A stretch of 64,000 nucleotides of DNA from Takifugu bimaculatus (taxonomy: Eukaryota > Chordata > Actinopteri > Tetraodontiformes > Tetraodontidae). Position 1 is the stretch's first letter. Every line of letters starts with the position of its first letter. The position numbers were made by a program, and so were the translations under genes. Below are positions 52,631-64,000 of the stretch, piece by piece. The stretch covers positions 4,878,701-4,942,700 of the forward strand of contig CP034979.1 of the NCBI GenBank assembly GCA_004026145.2, in the 5' to 3' direction. Below the pieces are notes generated by a model, which had not been told where the DNA came from, did no database searches, and saw only the letters and a list, made by a program, of their open reading frames with translations.

Positions 52631-54388
52631 TCATCTGCTGACTGGGAGGAGATATCAAAGAATCAGGATGGCCAGAGACGCTGTTGTCATGATGTAGTGG
52701 CAAATGAAATTTGCGTTCATTGTCCGCCATGTGCAACTGCACCTGAAGAGAAGAATGAATCATATTTTTCTGGAAAACATTGCTCAGACTAGACATGTCA
52801 CCAGATCCCATTTGATGCTTCACAGCTTTCCTGGAAACTAAATGTTGATAAAATATTAGGCAGATTTGTATTAGGACTTGTTTTATACTTCAACTTCTCC
52901 AACTAACTGGGTGGAAATAAGCTCAGCATTAGACAGACCACACCTATCACACGAATTAGCGAGTTGAAACGGAGCAAATGATTTTAAAAAAAATGAGCAG
53001 ATCTAAGCGAGTAGACGTTCAACTGAACACGGTTACGTCACCACTGCTCATCTGTTAGAATCTCTCTAATCACGTTGATGGACATTTTCTTGACTATTTC
53101 CTCTTCTGTGCAATGAACTAGAATTTGAGGAGAAACAAAGTGACAGTTACATTGAGGGATATTTAGTAAGCTGAGGAGTATAAATGTAAAGTGACAGTTC
53201 TAGACAGGACGAAGTGACAGATCACAAGTGGTGTCAGACCACACATTTTCCTTTTCACCTTCCTTTCTTTGCGCCAGTCTCTGCAGCCTCACATTTCCAT
53301 CTTATGCCAAATCAAGCAAGTATTTTTTGGTCATTGTCGTTGGAGAAAAATGGTCATGGATGGGTGGATGGTGGCCCGGTCAACACCAGGAACTGACTTA
53401 CAGCTCAGACTCACAAACACCTCAGTCGAGTCCTTTTGATGACGATCAGCGAAACTTTAAATAGAAAACATTATCTTGCAAGCAACCTGCAAGGCTGTTT
53501 TTGTATTTCAAATCTATAAGACCTTTTTCTTTTTCAACCTGAGCCTTCTACAGAGAGGTATAAATAGCTGCAGGTCGGATTTCAATGACATTGTTGTGGA
53601 ATTAGATAAACGTAAATGGCAAGACAATAAACCAGATGGGAGAGGAAATGAATATAGGCCAAAACTATACTGGTAAACATGTCTTTTCAGCCTATATATG
53701 GTACAAATGATTGATAAATCTCCACTGCCCACCCAAATGACCTTTACAGGACAGTTGGGATGGTTTTATCAAAGTCTCCATTTTGCTGTTCCAGTAGAAC
53801 CTGCAATGAATTACCAGCTGTACATTTCCCTGACAATTGTGCACTGATGAATTCAACCACTAAAATGGCTCGTTTCAACGAGAAGGATAAAAAATTCATT
53901 TCTTTCCACACTCATAAATTATCCATGACTATAGCTTAAAAGGAAGGAAGTGCTGATTATCCTAATTTCTTGTTTAGATTTATTTTGCCAATAGTTTTGT
54001 TTTTGCCAAAGGAAAAGTATATTGTTGGTTTTATAGGAGACGGCTTAAGTGAAATATTTTTTTAAGAAATCCACAGGAAAAGAGGTTTTCAGGTGAAAGT
54101 GCATTTGCCCATTTGACCCTGCCATTGAAGGTGCTATTCTCCTATTTCTTCAGACAAAAAGCAACCAATGTCTGAGTCTCCCCTAATAGATTATCAACCC
54201 AATGACCATTTTCCTCCTTGCTGTCTGTTTGCAGCAGACCACCATGTGATGTAGGAGAAGGAGTAAATGAGGTAATGGCATCAACTTTAGGATACAACCA
54301 CTGTTAAACAATTAGTTGGGGAATGAAAAAAAAAAACGTACTAATTTTAACACAGGCCTCTTTAGTTTCAGACCGTGAGTAAGACTGA

Positions 54389-54481
54389 TGACGGAAGCAG
54401 GGACCTAATGACGTCCTATAGGCCCAGATCGAATCCTGTGCCCCCCTCCCCGCTTTGTGAGAAACATCCAGGTGTATAAAA
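54389..54481 (+). promoter_or_regulatory. vip: vip promoter: CRE-type elements and TATA box
   Basis: TATAAAA lies at 54475-54481. Upstream are a near-complete cAMP response element TGACGTCC (54409-54416) and a second TGACG half-site (54389-54393). Mammalian VIP promoters also carry a cAMP element with two CGTCA cores close to the TATA box, so regulation by cAMP/CREB is a reasonable inference. The start site is expected near 54,505. Confidence 0.7.
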
Positions 54482-54504
54482 TGGGAGCAGACCCGTAGGA
54501 GCAA

Positions 54505-54612
54505 AGGAGAAAAAGGCAAGGGGGAAGAAGTGGACATACAGAAGATCCAGACTTTGAAGAGCACAAGAGGAAAACACAGAGCCAAAGGAAGAGAACTTTT
54601 TCTGAAACACGG
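54505..54612 (+). other. vip: vip non-coding exon 1
   Basis: The purine-rich sequence after the TATA box runs to a strong donor (CACGG then GTGAGA) at 54613. It has no ATG in good context. The next exon starts at 55305 (acceptor CTTTAG) with the start codon at 55315, as in mammalian VIP genes whose first exon is untranslated. The 5' end is an estimate from the TATA position. Confidence 0.6.
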
Positions 54613-55314
54613 GTGAGATGTTAAATTATGTCTGCATTCTTTTTTTTTATTTCATTTTAGAATCTTTTAAATAGTTTTATGTTCTTGATCATTTGCACAT
54701 TCAAGGTTTTGATTTTCAACTTCATAAAAGCTCTTAAGATATAAATATAGAATATGTTATTAGTATATGTAATATCAACAAGAAGGTGATATTTGGAATA
54801 TGTTTAAAATAGAAAGTACGATGATGTTTAATGTTATTATCACGTTGGGCGTAAACACGCGTCATTGTATTTAGAAGATTTCTCTCAACATTCACAGACC
54901 ACCAGTTTACGAAATGTATTTAACACCCAAAACTCTTTTTGAACTTTTTCAGTGTACTTCACAGTTTACTTTAAGGTTAAAGGCTTAAATCTTCAAAACT
55001 TAAATCCGAAAGCGAACGAAATACAGAAATCAGCCCCAGTGCGCATCGATTAATCATTTGGATTTGGCCCATTGTGATCTTGAAAACAGTGTGGTTAATA
55101 ACTAAATTGGGAATATACTTTTCTTTTTGCAAGCTTAAATCAATATGTAAGTTGAATAATGTAGCAGCAGGGTTGGAGGGGCAATGTTTTGGGCTTCTCC
55201 GCCTCTGCGCAATTACGCGCTGGATTCAATTGTATTTTGTCGAATACTTCTAATAAAACTTTCAAGTTAGAAAAAAAAACCCCAATTTAATTTCTGATCT
55301 TTAGGTGAAGAGCG

Positions 55315-57201
55315 ATGTTACAACGTACCGGCCCCCAGCTACTTTTCCTGATAGCCCTGTGCAGTGTGTTGTACACACGGACCCTGAGTCTGCCATACAC
55401 ATCCATGAGGTAAGACGACCCCAGGTAATGTCTAAATTGTAGATTGAGAATGAGATTGTGAATCATGTCTGCGTAACAGATGCTGCAATTCAGATTCGCG
55501 ATTTTCTGATTCATATCGGTCTTGTCAAAACATTTTATAAACTGGATAATTGCAGGGGTTTACGCATGCAACTAGTCACAAGAAATTTTAATTGAAACAT
55601 TTACTAAAAGCTGCAAGCACTATCTGCACCCGTTTCTATTTATTTGGACGTCATTATTGTGATTAATGACCAATAAATGAACTTACAAGAAGAGCTGGTG
55701 CGCGCGTCGTCGGCGCGTCCTCGTGTGGCGTTTCATAGCCTCAGATTTGATCGCGGCTGTCTTGTGATGCTCTGCAGACCGACGAGGCACGCAGATGGTT
55801 TGTTCACCAGCGGCTACAGCAAACTCCTGGGTCAGCTGTCAGCACGGAGATATCTGGAGTCTCTGATCGGGAAGAGAGTCAGGTGGGTGATTTTCAGGTC
55901 ACGGTGAATCTAGGAACCCGGAGAAAAAACACGAGCAAAGGAAAACCTGCCTGATTATTTGTTTATTTATAAACTGTGAATATATAACTGTAAAATGATC
56001 TGTTTTGAAAGTTGTTAAAACAGTCAAAAATGCTAAATTCCCTCAAAATCATGCTTTTGGGACCCAATTGTGAACAATTACAGTTCATTCAGACCTCATA
56101 CATCAAAAATTATTGCATTTTCAAATTGTACTTCATCCAGGCAATTTAACGAAATATCTTAGAAATGTGCTTCAATGCTGTATTTAGCAAGTTACCCTCA
56201 TGTCAGGGCAAAATTAAAAATAACCTGAAGTTTAACATCCGGAAAATCTCTGACATTTTGCAGTAAAAGACCTGCCTGCTCGGCCATGCGTTTTGGAATT
56301 GACTAAACATTTTTAAAGGTTAATATACGCCATTACCGCTTCACTACATGTTTGCTATAGCCAGGAGGGACGCAAACACATGTCAACTGACACATGAATC
56401 ACAATTAATTTAAAGCTGTTAACGTTTGTGACTGAGGCGACCTTCATTGTTCTCTTGGGCCAGTGATGAGCTGATGGAGGAGCCGGTGAAGCGCCACTCA
56501 GACGCCATCTTTACAGACAACTACAGCCGCTTCCGTCAAACAGATGGCTGTCAAGAAATACCTGAACTCGGTCTTAACAGGGAAGAGAAGGTAAATGTCG
56601 ACCACACCATCACTGAAAACAAGAGCATGTACTTTAACTATGTAGCAACACCACTTCCCCTGTGTGTTTTTGGATTTAAATGCCATTAACTTAGCACGTG
56701 CATCAAGTTTAAAGTATTCATGGGCTTGTTTTTATGATAAAGAAGGAATTGCTTGTGTAAAAAGACTGTTAAAAGCTTGTAAGTGAAATTATGGGATTCC
56801 TAGAAGTGAAAACAGAGAAAACCTGTAAATAATAAAGAAATAAGATACCGGTAGTTTAAAAAAAAATAGTAAACCTGCAGAAATCTTAAAATACTTCATG
56901 TCTTCTCCTGCAAATAGTCTAGAGGATCCTGGAACTAATGACCTGGAAGAGTCCAGGGAGGAACCCAGCACTTTCCAGGACAGCTACAATGACATTGATG
57001 TAGATCACCTTCTAAACAACTTTCAGCTGGTAGGAACACACAACACCCACCCACCCCCACCCCCACCCCAACTGAGTGAAAAGATCTATCATTAATTCCA
57101 AGTGATAAAAAAGGGGAACGTTTTTATCATAAGGATTTTACTGATTTTACATTTTTCTCTGATTGCCTTCCTTTATCCCTCTTTTTTTCCAGCCTCTTTG
57201 A
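55315..57201 (+). CDS. vip: vip: VIP/PHI neuropeptide precursor (frame broken by one extra base)
   Basis: This is a secretin-family neuropeptide precursor, secreted by neurons and acting on VPAC-type G-protein-coupled receptors. Exons: 55315-55409 (signal peptide, hydrophobic LLFLIALCSVLY), 55778-55882 (PHI-type peptide beginning HADGLFTSGYSKLLGQ after a single Arg, ending Gly-Lys-Arg), 56464-56590 (spacer SDELMEEPVKR, then VIP beginning HSDAIFTDNYSRFR), 56918-57029 (C-terminal extension ending LLNNFQL) and 57193-57201 (Pro-Leu-stop). All splice sites are good. The VIP exon is 127 nt where phase demands 126: one extra base lies at 56534-56537, right after the FR codons. Downstream, the shifted frame reads as a normal VIP end with Gly-Lys-Arg. 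As written, translation leaves the VIP frame and stops early in the next exon. Without the extra base the precursor is about 148 residues. The PACAP gene was rejected because the hormone sequence is VIP-type. Confidence 0.93.
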
Positions 57202-57957
57202 GGAGGGATCCACACACCTGTGAATCTGCTGAGTCATTCTCATGAAACCACCCTGTTCCAGACACAACACCATAATATTCCAATGGACATTTTCAAGGCA
57301 AACCAATCAATACTGCTACCCATCTACTCACACCATCTACTCATGTTTACGCTGTACACTCACAACATAGATACAGTACAAATCACACCAGTTTGTCCAG
57401 GAGACTGTAAGAAAAATGCTTCTCTGTGTGTAGTTTGATCATCAGTTTTCAGGAAACCAGTATTCTGTTAGATTTGTCCCTTCAGCCAAAAATGACCCAC
57501 TGAATGTGGAAACAGGCGACTCATTGCAAAGATGCATGTTTCTGATTACAGATCTGATTAAATAAACTTCACTCTGACTAATTTTAACAACCAGACTCCA
57601 GAGAAAAATTGTTTTTTTTTCAACAATTTCAGCTTCTCAACACTCTGAAATGGAGTAAAATCACTTTATAGTGTTAAAAATGTGTTTTTTCCCCAGTTCA
57701 TTCTTACATCTTTAGTTGCACTGAAGTCTTGAGTGACACATTTTTGTCATGCAAATGCTATACAGGGACAAGTTTAAAAAGAACAGCTATGGGTTTCCAG
57801 GAGTGGTTAACGATTCCAGATGAGGTGGAACCCTTTGAATGGACACAAATGCATATAATCACTTTATACTATTCGATATGTATAGAGCAAAGATACTTTA
57901 ACTGAGCAGAGCTCTGCCTATAGGTCATTTATTGATGTAAACCATTCACCAAATAAA
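57202..57957 (+). terminator. vip: vip 3' UTR and poly(A) signals
   Basis: After the Pro-Leu-stop exon there are two AATAAA words, at 57561-57566 and 57952-57957. The second is followed by a T-rich stretch and is the likely main site. Both may be used, which would give two 3' UTR lengths. Confidence 0.55.
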
Positions 57958-59571
57958 AGATGTTGGTTTATTTTTCAAAGCTGAGTCTTTTGTCTGACTG
58001 ATTGTTTGACAGATGAGCACAGATTCAAACGCAACGATTTACCCTCAAATCAAATCAACTGAATTACCCACCACTGCTGATTAAACTAACTCTGCCATAC
58101 AAAGTAAATCTGAGCATAAGAAATGATCTGCATAGTTATTATGAAGTTATAACTTTATAATGGGCAGACATAAGTGTGTGATCGATTGTAAACTTCAGCA
58201 CCCTGGACAGCAGCACTTTTTTTTTTAGCTTTATTTGCTCAGTTCTGTGTGACAGTTCCTCTTTTAATCCTGGAGTATTTTCCTTAAAAAGGCATATAGT
58301 AATCTAAAATAATCAGTTTGTGGCTGGTTTATGGACTGTGCTAATACCCTAAAACTATACAGTTGTTTGACGTAGAAAAAACTATCTTCACATGTTTAAT
58401 TAGAAAGAGGATTATGACAAAAACATAAATTAAATCTGAGTAAAGGAGACTTTTTGTTGTAACTGTGTCTCACACAAACCCATCTGAGGTTTATCAGAAT
58501 GTTTGGAAACTGCTAATGGACTGAATGGCCAGAAAGTAGTGGTTCTGCTTTCAATCATGTCATTAAAGTTCATGCATTTAACAGACATTTCCAACATCAA
58601 CCTGTGTGTTTTCTCTGTTCTCAGTGACTCTGACTGTGGAAGGAAACTGTTTATCAGATGCAGACAAGGAAATATTAATGGAAATGGACTATTTCTGTCC
58701 ACAGATGGTTTCTGGAGAAAAACAATTGCCAAAATCACTCAAGTCAAGTGACGATGTGTGAATGAAAGGTTTATTTTCACTAAACCAGGGAAGCTTTAAA
58801 AGCTCTAAAACATTGTTTGTTTGTTTGCATGAGGGACAATTTGATTTTTCTGGGACATAGTTAAAATAATGACATATTAATAAAAAGAAATAAAAGTGAT
58901 AACGCTTCTCTCTAAATGTTATTCCATAAAAATCCCAGCCACCAGAGCTTAATTAAATTAGTAAACACGCTAAATGTCCACAGTGTTTGAGATCACCAGT
59001 AACAAATAAAACCGTAACAGGACAGGAAAAGACTTGCGTGAGTTTTCACCACTTTTTGCATGTGATAAAGCAACATTACATAAATGTTAATGCTGGAGAT
59101 CAAGAGCGGTGAAATGACTTGAAGCATTTTTTAAAGTTTCATATCACGTAAGCAGGGTGATTTTAAAGTATGATTCCAACACTCTCTCGGGTGACCCACT
59201 GTGTTTACACAGCAGATGTTTGACTCATAAATGTCATTTACAATTGTCTGCAGGGCAGCGATGAGATCAGAGAGTTACAATTAAATGCAAGTTGTCACTT
59301 CACAATTTACTGATTTAGCATTTAGCACCTCCTTCAGAATTAACCTCAATACTGCACAATTTTAAGTTATTTAGTTATTCAAAAGTATTAAACTTTCTGC
59401 ACAGGCACAAATGCAGAAAGTTGCATTTTAGAAGTATACATTAAAAAAAAGATGGTGCTGAGTGGGACTGGGATTAGTGGGATCACTGGGAAGTGTCAGA
59501 TCTCTGATCTGAAGATTAAGAGTCAGCTGTTTGTCATCCTGTTGTCATAATCACAATGTATATGTCTTTTG

Positions 59572-59623
59572 TGGTGTGTGCGTGTGTGTGTGGGGGGGGG
59601 GGGGGGTGCGTGTGTGTGTGTGT
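59572..59623. repeat. (GT)n with internal poly-G
   Basis: Short GT runs flank a run of about 16 G. Confidence 0.9.
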
Positions 59624-60479
59624 CCACTCTCCAGCATGATTACTGCCTGCTTTGTGGAGAGGCTTCACTCATTAACTCTCATCACTGCTGATCTTAATGG
59701 ACCAAGCAGAGTAAAAATAGACACAGAGAGAAAGGCTGCCGCCTTTCAACACCAAGTACCGAGTATGAGTGTGTTTGTGTATGTGTGTGTCTGTGGCGTG
59801 ACAGAGCGAGCGAGAGAGAGAGAGATGTTGAAAGATTCAAGTAGCTCTGCTGCAGATGGCCACATAGGTACAACCAGCAAATCCAGCACTCTTCACCCAC
59901 GTTGTTAGTTTTTTTGTTAGTATATTTTCATGCATCTAAGGCTGCATCTGTATTGCATCTGAATAAGAATCTTTTACTCCTTGTGTGTGCAGGTTAAGCA
60001 CCAAATTATTTTTGAATCACAATACACAACACAGGACACAGTCCATATTCAAGAGTCCAGTGCTTCATTTTATATATCTCAAATGTGCATTTGGTAAATT
60101 AGAAACATGGTTACAACTATAGGTCTGTGGTATCTTTTCAAGCACAGAGATGATGAACATACTGCTGAAAAAGAAAACAAACAATTTATTTTTTTAAATC
60201 TTCATGTTTCCAGCCAGGAGTCATTTCCCATGATGCACTTCCCACTTTCTTCTGATTCTCCTGCAGGCGCAGAAGTGACAGCTTCATTTCTGGGATTTAC
60301 CCGTTCGACTGGCTGTGACCGACTGACACGTGGAAGTCGGTACACATCAAATTCTCATTGTGAAAACACACATACACATATTGCTCATATGGACCCAATG
60401 TGTTTTTTACGTTGTAAAAGGCTACTGTTACAGCCTGTAACAACAGGCTCCTGCTCACCTTCGAGCTTTTCTCTACTTT

Positions 60480-60676
60480 TTCTTCTTTTCTCCGCACCTA
60501 CTACTTTTGTTTTTGTGTGTTCTGATGTATATTACTGTAAATATACATCCTCTTTGTATATTCCGAATTCTATTCTATTTTATTTTCTATCTTAATTATC
60601 TCTGCGTGCTCTTGCTGTTGTTGCGCTGTAAATTTCCCCTTGTGGGACAATAAAGGACCTGAATCTGAATCTGAAT
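60480..60676 (+). mobile_element. LINE/SINE 3'-end fragment with (CTGAAT)n tail
   Basis: The stretch ending GTAAATTTCCCCTTGTGGGACAATAAAGGA and followed by three CTGAAT units is the typical 3' end of fish L2-like LINEs and their dependent SINEs. Only the tail is recognisable. The 5' boundary is vague and no coding part is present. Confidence 0.7.
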
Positions 60677-60864
60677 GTGGCACTGAACAATCCCCCGTCA
60701 TCTATCCTTGGGCAGGAATGAGCTATTGACGCAAAAGCAACGGAAAGAAATGAGAAAATAAAACTAAAGCGTAGTGACAGCAAAGAAGAGAAGCTGCCCA
60801 ATGGGACAGTCCTGTTTTCCCTTGGCAGGAAAACCCTAATGTCTCTACACTTTAGATGTTAGAT

Positions 60865-60889
60865 GGGTGGGGGGGGGGGGGGGGGGGTT
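60865..60889. repeat. Poly-G tract
   Basis: A G run of about 20 bases, broken by one T near its start. Confidence 0.9.
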
Positions 60890-61082
60890 GTGGGGTTAAA
60901 AGCACTTGCTCAGAGTGACTGCAAACAACTAGTTATGAGCACAAACAGTTCTTAACAGTGTTACAATCAGCAGTTGTGACTATGTTAGAGGTGTGTCTCT
61001 GCTCAGAAGTGGATCAATAAATCTGCAGGAAAAATGAGTCACTGGAGCAGAGAAAGGCCACAGACTCATCAGTCCACCACAG

Positions 61083-61124
<42 letters not shown>

Positions 61125-61136
61125 CACACACACACA
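61083..61136. repeat. (CA)n microsatellite
   Basis: About 26 CA units with one AACA interruption. Confidence 0.95.
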
Positions 61137-61407
61137 GAGTAGCTCCTTTTTTCTTCTTTATCTCTACTTTCTTCTTTATCCAATGCTAAAGCAGGAGGCA
61201 GAAGTGATCGAAAACGACAGAGGGACCGAGCTGGACAAAGGTCCCATCATTCCAACGAAACAGATCAACTTACTGACTGAGACAGCGTCAAATAACTTAT
61301 TTACATCCAGTAAAAAACACCATTCCACCCAATGTTTAGTTGTCCTGTGACTGAAATGTTCTTGATGTCTCTGAACTGGGGAAATATTTTTTAAAATGGC
61401 AGAAAAA

Positions 61408-61421
61408 GGGGGGGGGGGGGG
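61408..61421. repeat. Poly-G tract
   Basis: A run of about 14 G. Confidence 0.85.
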
Positions 61422-63367
61422 CATGAATGTCAGGCAACAATCAGGTCAAATGTTGCAGTGAATAATCCACTTTACAATCTGGATATACAGAAGAGGCTCT
61501 TCTCTGACCCCTTTCACATCCCCCCTCTGTCTTGTGCCACCGCAACACCGAGCCATCATCATTTGGGTCTATACGAGGAAAGAAATTAGATTATATGAAA
61601 TAATATTTCAGAAAAATGTTTCAATTATGTTTTTGGTATATAGTATTTAAAGTGAGCAAAAAAAAGGGGGAAATGACATTTATAACAGCACTGTGTCCTG
61701 ACAAGATAAGTCATTCATCAGTTTTCAAACATTAAAGCCTGTTTTTATTGTTTTTGCCCTACGACTGAAATCGATGCTTCTTCACATGTTTTGGAGAAGA
61801 TTGAATCTCAGACCTTTAAGAGCAAATTAGAAATTACAGACAATTTCTTATGGAAATGGAAAAGGTTAGAAGAGAGCAGAGACATTTGTTCATTTGACAG
61901 TGACATATGAGAAGTGCTGAAAATCACAGGGGGCACACCAAAGGTCAACATCCATGTCAGAACCTTTAACAGAAATTCATGCCTGTCTTGAAAGGGATGG
62001 CCATTGTTAACTGCTTAAACCCCAAGGTTGATTAATGAAGCTGTTGGGATTGAAGGGCTGCGCAGGTAAAAAGGGGAACGGCAGAAGCTCGGCCACCTTT
62101 TGTGTTTTGCACCTCTGATAACAACTGACTTGCTGACCTCAAACCTCTGGATGATGCGTGAACGCTGAAGGAGTTCAGCAGAGGTGCCAAACCACCCAAG
62201 AGCTTAAAAAGAAAGTGCAGAATTTTCAAAAGGAGTACTGAAGCCAGAGCAGGGAGGCCAGCACAGGAACAGGTGACCCCACTGAGTGACAGTGACTTTT
62301 ACGCGTTAAAATAAACCACACACACCAAAACACACAAGTAACTCATCTGTAAAAGAGACACAAAATGGGTCATGCCTGAAAATGTCAGAGGTACACATCT
62401 AATGCCAATGAGGCCTTTTGCAGCTACTTCTTCAGATCAGAGATGATGAAATTGATTTCCCCCTGTTATCTATAATTATCTCTGATACCGAATGAACTTT
62501 TTCCAGATTTACTCCTGAAGGATTCATGACAGTTGATTCTGCTGATGATTAGAGACACAAGAATGGTCTGAACTGATTATCGATGCTTTTCAGGTGAAAA
62601 TAGGAGGGATGACACCTCACTCAACAGATGAAAAAGCCCTCTGTGCAGATTATACATAAACCCTGACCAGTAAGTATTGTTTTTTCATCTATTGTCCTAA
62701 GGACCTGAGGATGCTTCTGTTTGAGGCAAGAAAACAAACTAGGCTCTAATACATCACTAGACACCCACACTTGCGCAGATAATTCTCACAGGAAATTTCA
62801 AGACGAACCAAACAGCCTAATTTTACGGTTTTTTCAATGTAGGAGGAACATTACCACGGAGAGAGAAGCACTCCACAATGCTTCAGTTATACTTAATCAG
62901 TTTACAAACACGACGGTGAGACAGAGGGTGTGTATTGCTGCCCTCTAGTGGGCAACATTATTTCCTGCTAAAGACGACAAATTTGCTGTGATTCAGCGAC
63001 TTCTGGAATGAATCTTGCAACCACTGCAGACCAATTTCGGCAAACAGATTCAGGAGAGTTTAGGGATTTAAAAAAAAGGCTGCTTCTCATTCAAGATTGT
63101 AGTTTTATAAGAGGATCATTTGGTTTACCTTTTTAGATTTTCTATTTGAAGGGGATGACTTGAGCATAGCTTATTTTTTAGGGCACTTGCAGAATGAGGA
63201 TTCTTGGTCAGACAGCTTTTTCCTGATTGTTTTTCACATACTCAACTAAAACACTTTTTTTGCAGGTCAGAGTCAAAGAAACACAAAATAAATTTTATGA
63301 AGCATCTATTTACAAACAATACATGTCAAGTAAATATGAACATTTAAAGACCTCCGGAAGATTAACA

Positions 63368-63715
63368 TTTATTTTTTATATATATATATAAAAAAAATAA
63401 AATACAAAACTTTTTAAAATAGAATAAGATTGATTTACAATCATTTCAATTTAAAACCATAATAAAAATGTACAGTTTAAAGCGTCTTTTTCCTTTTTTT
63501 GGCAAGAACTGTTTGTTCCTCACAGTTTGAGCCAGGTAACGTCTGGTTGATTGTCCCAGTAGTATTTTAACAATTCGTTGAACAGTTTCAAAGTTCAGTG
63601 TGCAAACTTTAAATGACCGAAAGTTTGTGTGCAACTTCTCTGCTTCTCTGAGGGGCAAGAGGCCCAGCCAGCACAAACTGACCACCAAAAAACAGCCTGA
63701 ATAAAACCTCAATGG
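63368..63715 (-). terminator. fbxo5: fbxo5 3' UTR and poly(A) signal
   Basis: Minus-strand AATAAA at 63368-63373 lies about 345 bp past the stop. The region also holds a short TA-repeat (63378-63392). The long minus-strand frame at 63446-63712 is 3' UTR and not a gene. Confidence 0.5.
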
Positions 63716-63976
63716 TCACAGTCGCCTGATATTCCTCTTGCTGCGAGCGCTGCCCGGAACGTGAGGGGTGGACTTGGAGGTAGGGAAGTGGGATCTTGGC
63801 TGCACCGCCCTACACGGGGTTGAGCCATGAAAGCACTCCTGGCATCGGGTGCAGAAGTCAAAGAGGCAGCTGAGGCGAGTGCACATTGCCCTCTGAGCCT
63901 CAGCCGAATGCTTCGCTGGCGAGCCGCAGCGCTTGCAGGGACGCAACGATTCGTGCTGCTTCAGACTGCTGGCAGC
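63716..63976 (-). CDS. fbxo5: fbxo5 (Emi1) last exon: zinc-binding region and RL tail (partial gene)
   Basis: EMI1 is an F-box protein that inhibits the APC/C in S and G2 phase through its C-terminal zinc-binding region and tail. This last coding exon starts after a good acceptor (TCTGTCCAG) and encodes 86 residues. The Cys/His pattern is visible: CKRC, then CTRLSC, FDFCTRC and CFHGSTPC. The chain ends SKRNIRRL, the Arg-Leu tail by which EMI proteins dock on the APC/C. The paralogue fbxo43 (Emi2) has a similar tail, and the GSARSKRN stretch resembles it. I favour fbxo5 because VIP and FBXO5 are neighbours in human 6q25. The upstream exons, including the F-box, lie beyond the right edge. Confidence 0.78.
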   Translation of the reverse strand, partial: AASSLKQHESLRPCKRCGSPAKHSAEAQRAMCTRLSCLFDFCTRCQECFHGSTPCRAVQPRSHFPTSKSTPHVPGSARSKRNIRRL

Positions 63977-64000
63977 CTGGACAGAGAAGCAAAACCTTTA

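Larger units (their letters stand above)
57958..63367. other. Intergenic region between vip and fbxo5 (tail to tail)
   Basis: vip and fbxo5 converge on this 5.4-kb stretch. It contains one LINE tail and several G and CA tracts, and no convincing exon. Confidence 0.6.

Noticed and set aside
55440..55700. Possible hidden vip exon 3 near GCAG acceptor-like words
   Set aside because: No segment had an acceptor, an open frame and a donor with the required phase.
60420..60450. Overlapping small hairpins around GCCTGTAACAACAGGC
   Set aside because: Stems of 6-8 bp are expected by chance, and the site lies next to a LINE tail with no other support.

Overview
The window is vertebrate nuclear DNA, almost certainly from a teleost fish and probably a percomorph. 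The reasons are a recognisable fish-type VIP/PHI precursor gene, vertebrate GT-AG genes with short introns, very abundant (CA)n/(GT)n microsatellites, and a fish-type non-LTR retrotransposon with an (ATTCTG)n-like tail on another fragment. Nothing prokaryotic, viral or plasmid-like was seen.

Three genes can be supported. (1) anapc1 on the minus strand (coding 47262 down to 25751): I could place 52 coding exons with consensus splice sites and follow the reading frame through all of them. They encode about 1,978 residues, against 1,944 in human. APC1 is the scaffold of the anaphase-promoting complex. A CpG-rich promoter lies near 47.8-48.0 kb. (2) vip on the plus strand (54.5-57.96 kb): CRE and TATA elements, a non-coding first exon, signal peptide, a PHI-type peptide, VIP and a C-terminal extension. 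(3) The last coding exon of fbxo5 (Emi1, an APC/C inhibitor) on the minus strand at the right edge (63976-63716). Its earlier exons lie outside the window. The vip-fbxo5 pairing matches the human 6q25 neighbourhood.

Two single-base frame breaks stand out. One extra base lies inside the VIP hormone sequence, and one base is missing in anapc1 exon 26. Each gene is otherwise intact, so consensus errors at these two bases are the simplest explanation, but real mutations are not excluded. vip also shows no recognisable counterpart of the mammalian exon 3, and its exon 2 and PHI exon are phase-compatible without it.

Layout. 1-25 kb: no recognised gene; microsatellites, an AAT/ATT tract, a 1.16-kb AGT/AGC array with 63-bp and 75-bp higher-order units, a fold-back element at 17.6 kb, a CpG-rich block at 2.2-2.6 kb, and two unassigned minus-strand candidate exons (21.6 and 14.5 kb). 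25.3-47.9 kb: anapc1. 48.5-49.6 kb: a 5'-truncated LINE with a long open RT frame. 50-54.3 kb: intergenic, with a GATA/CAGA array and a G-rich tract. 54.4-58 kb: vip. 58-63.3 kb: intergenic, with one LINE tail. 63.4-64 kb: the fbxo5 3' end. An APC/C core subunit and an APC/C inhibitor therefore lie about 16 kb apart with a neuropeptide gene between them.
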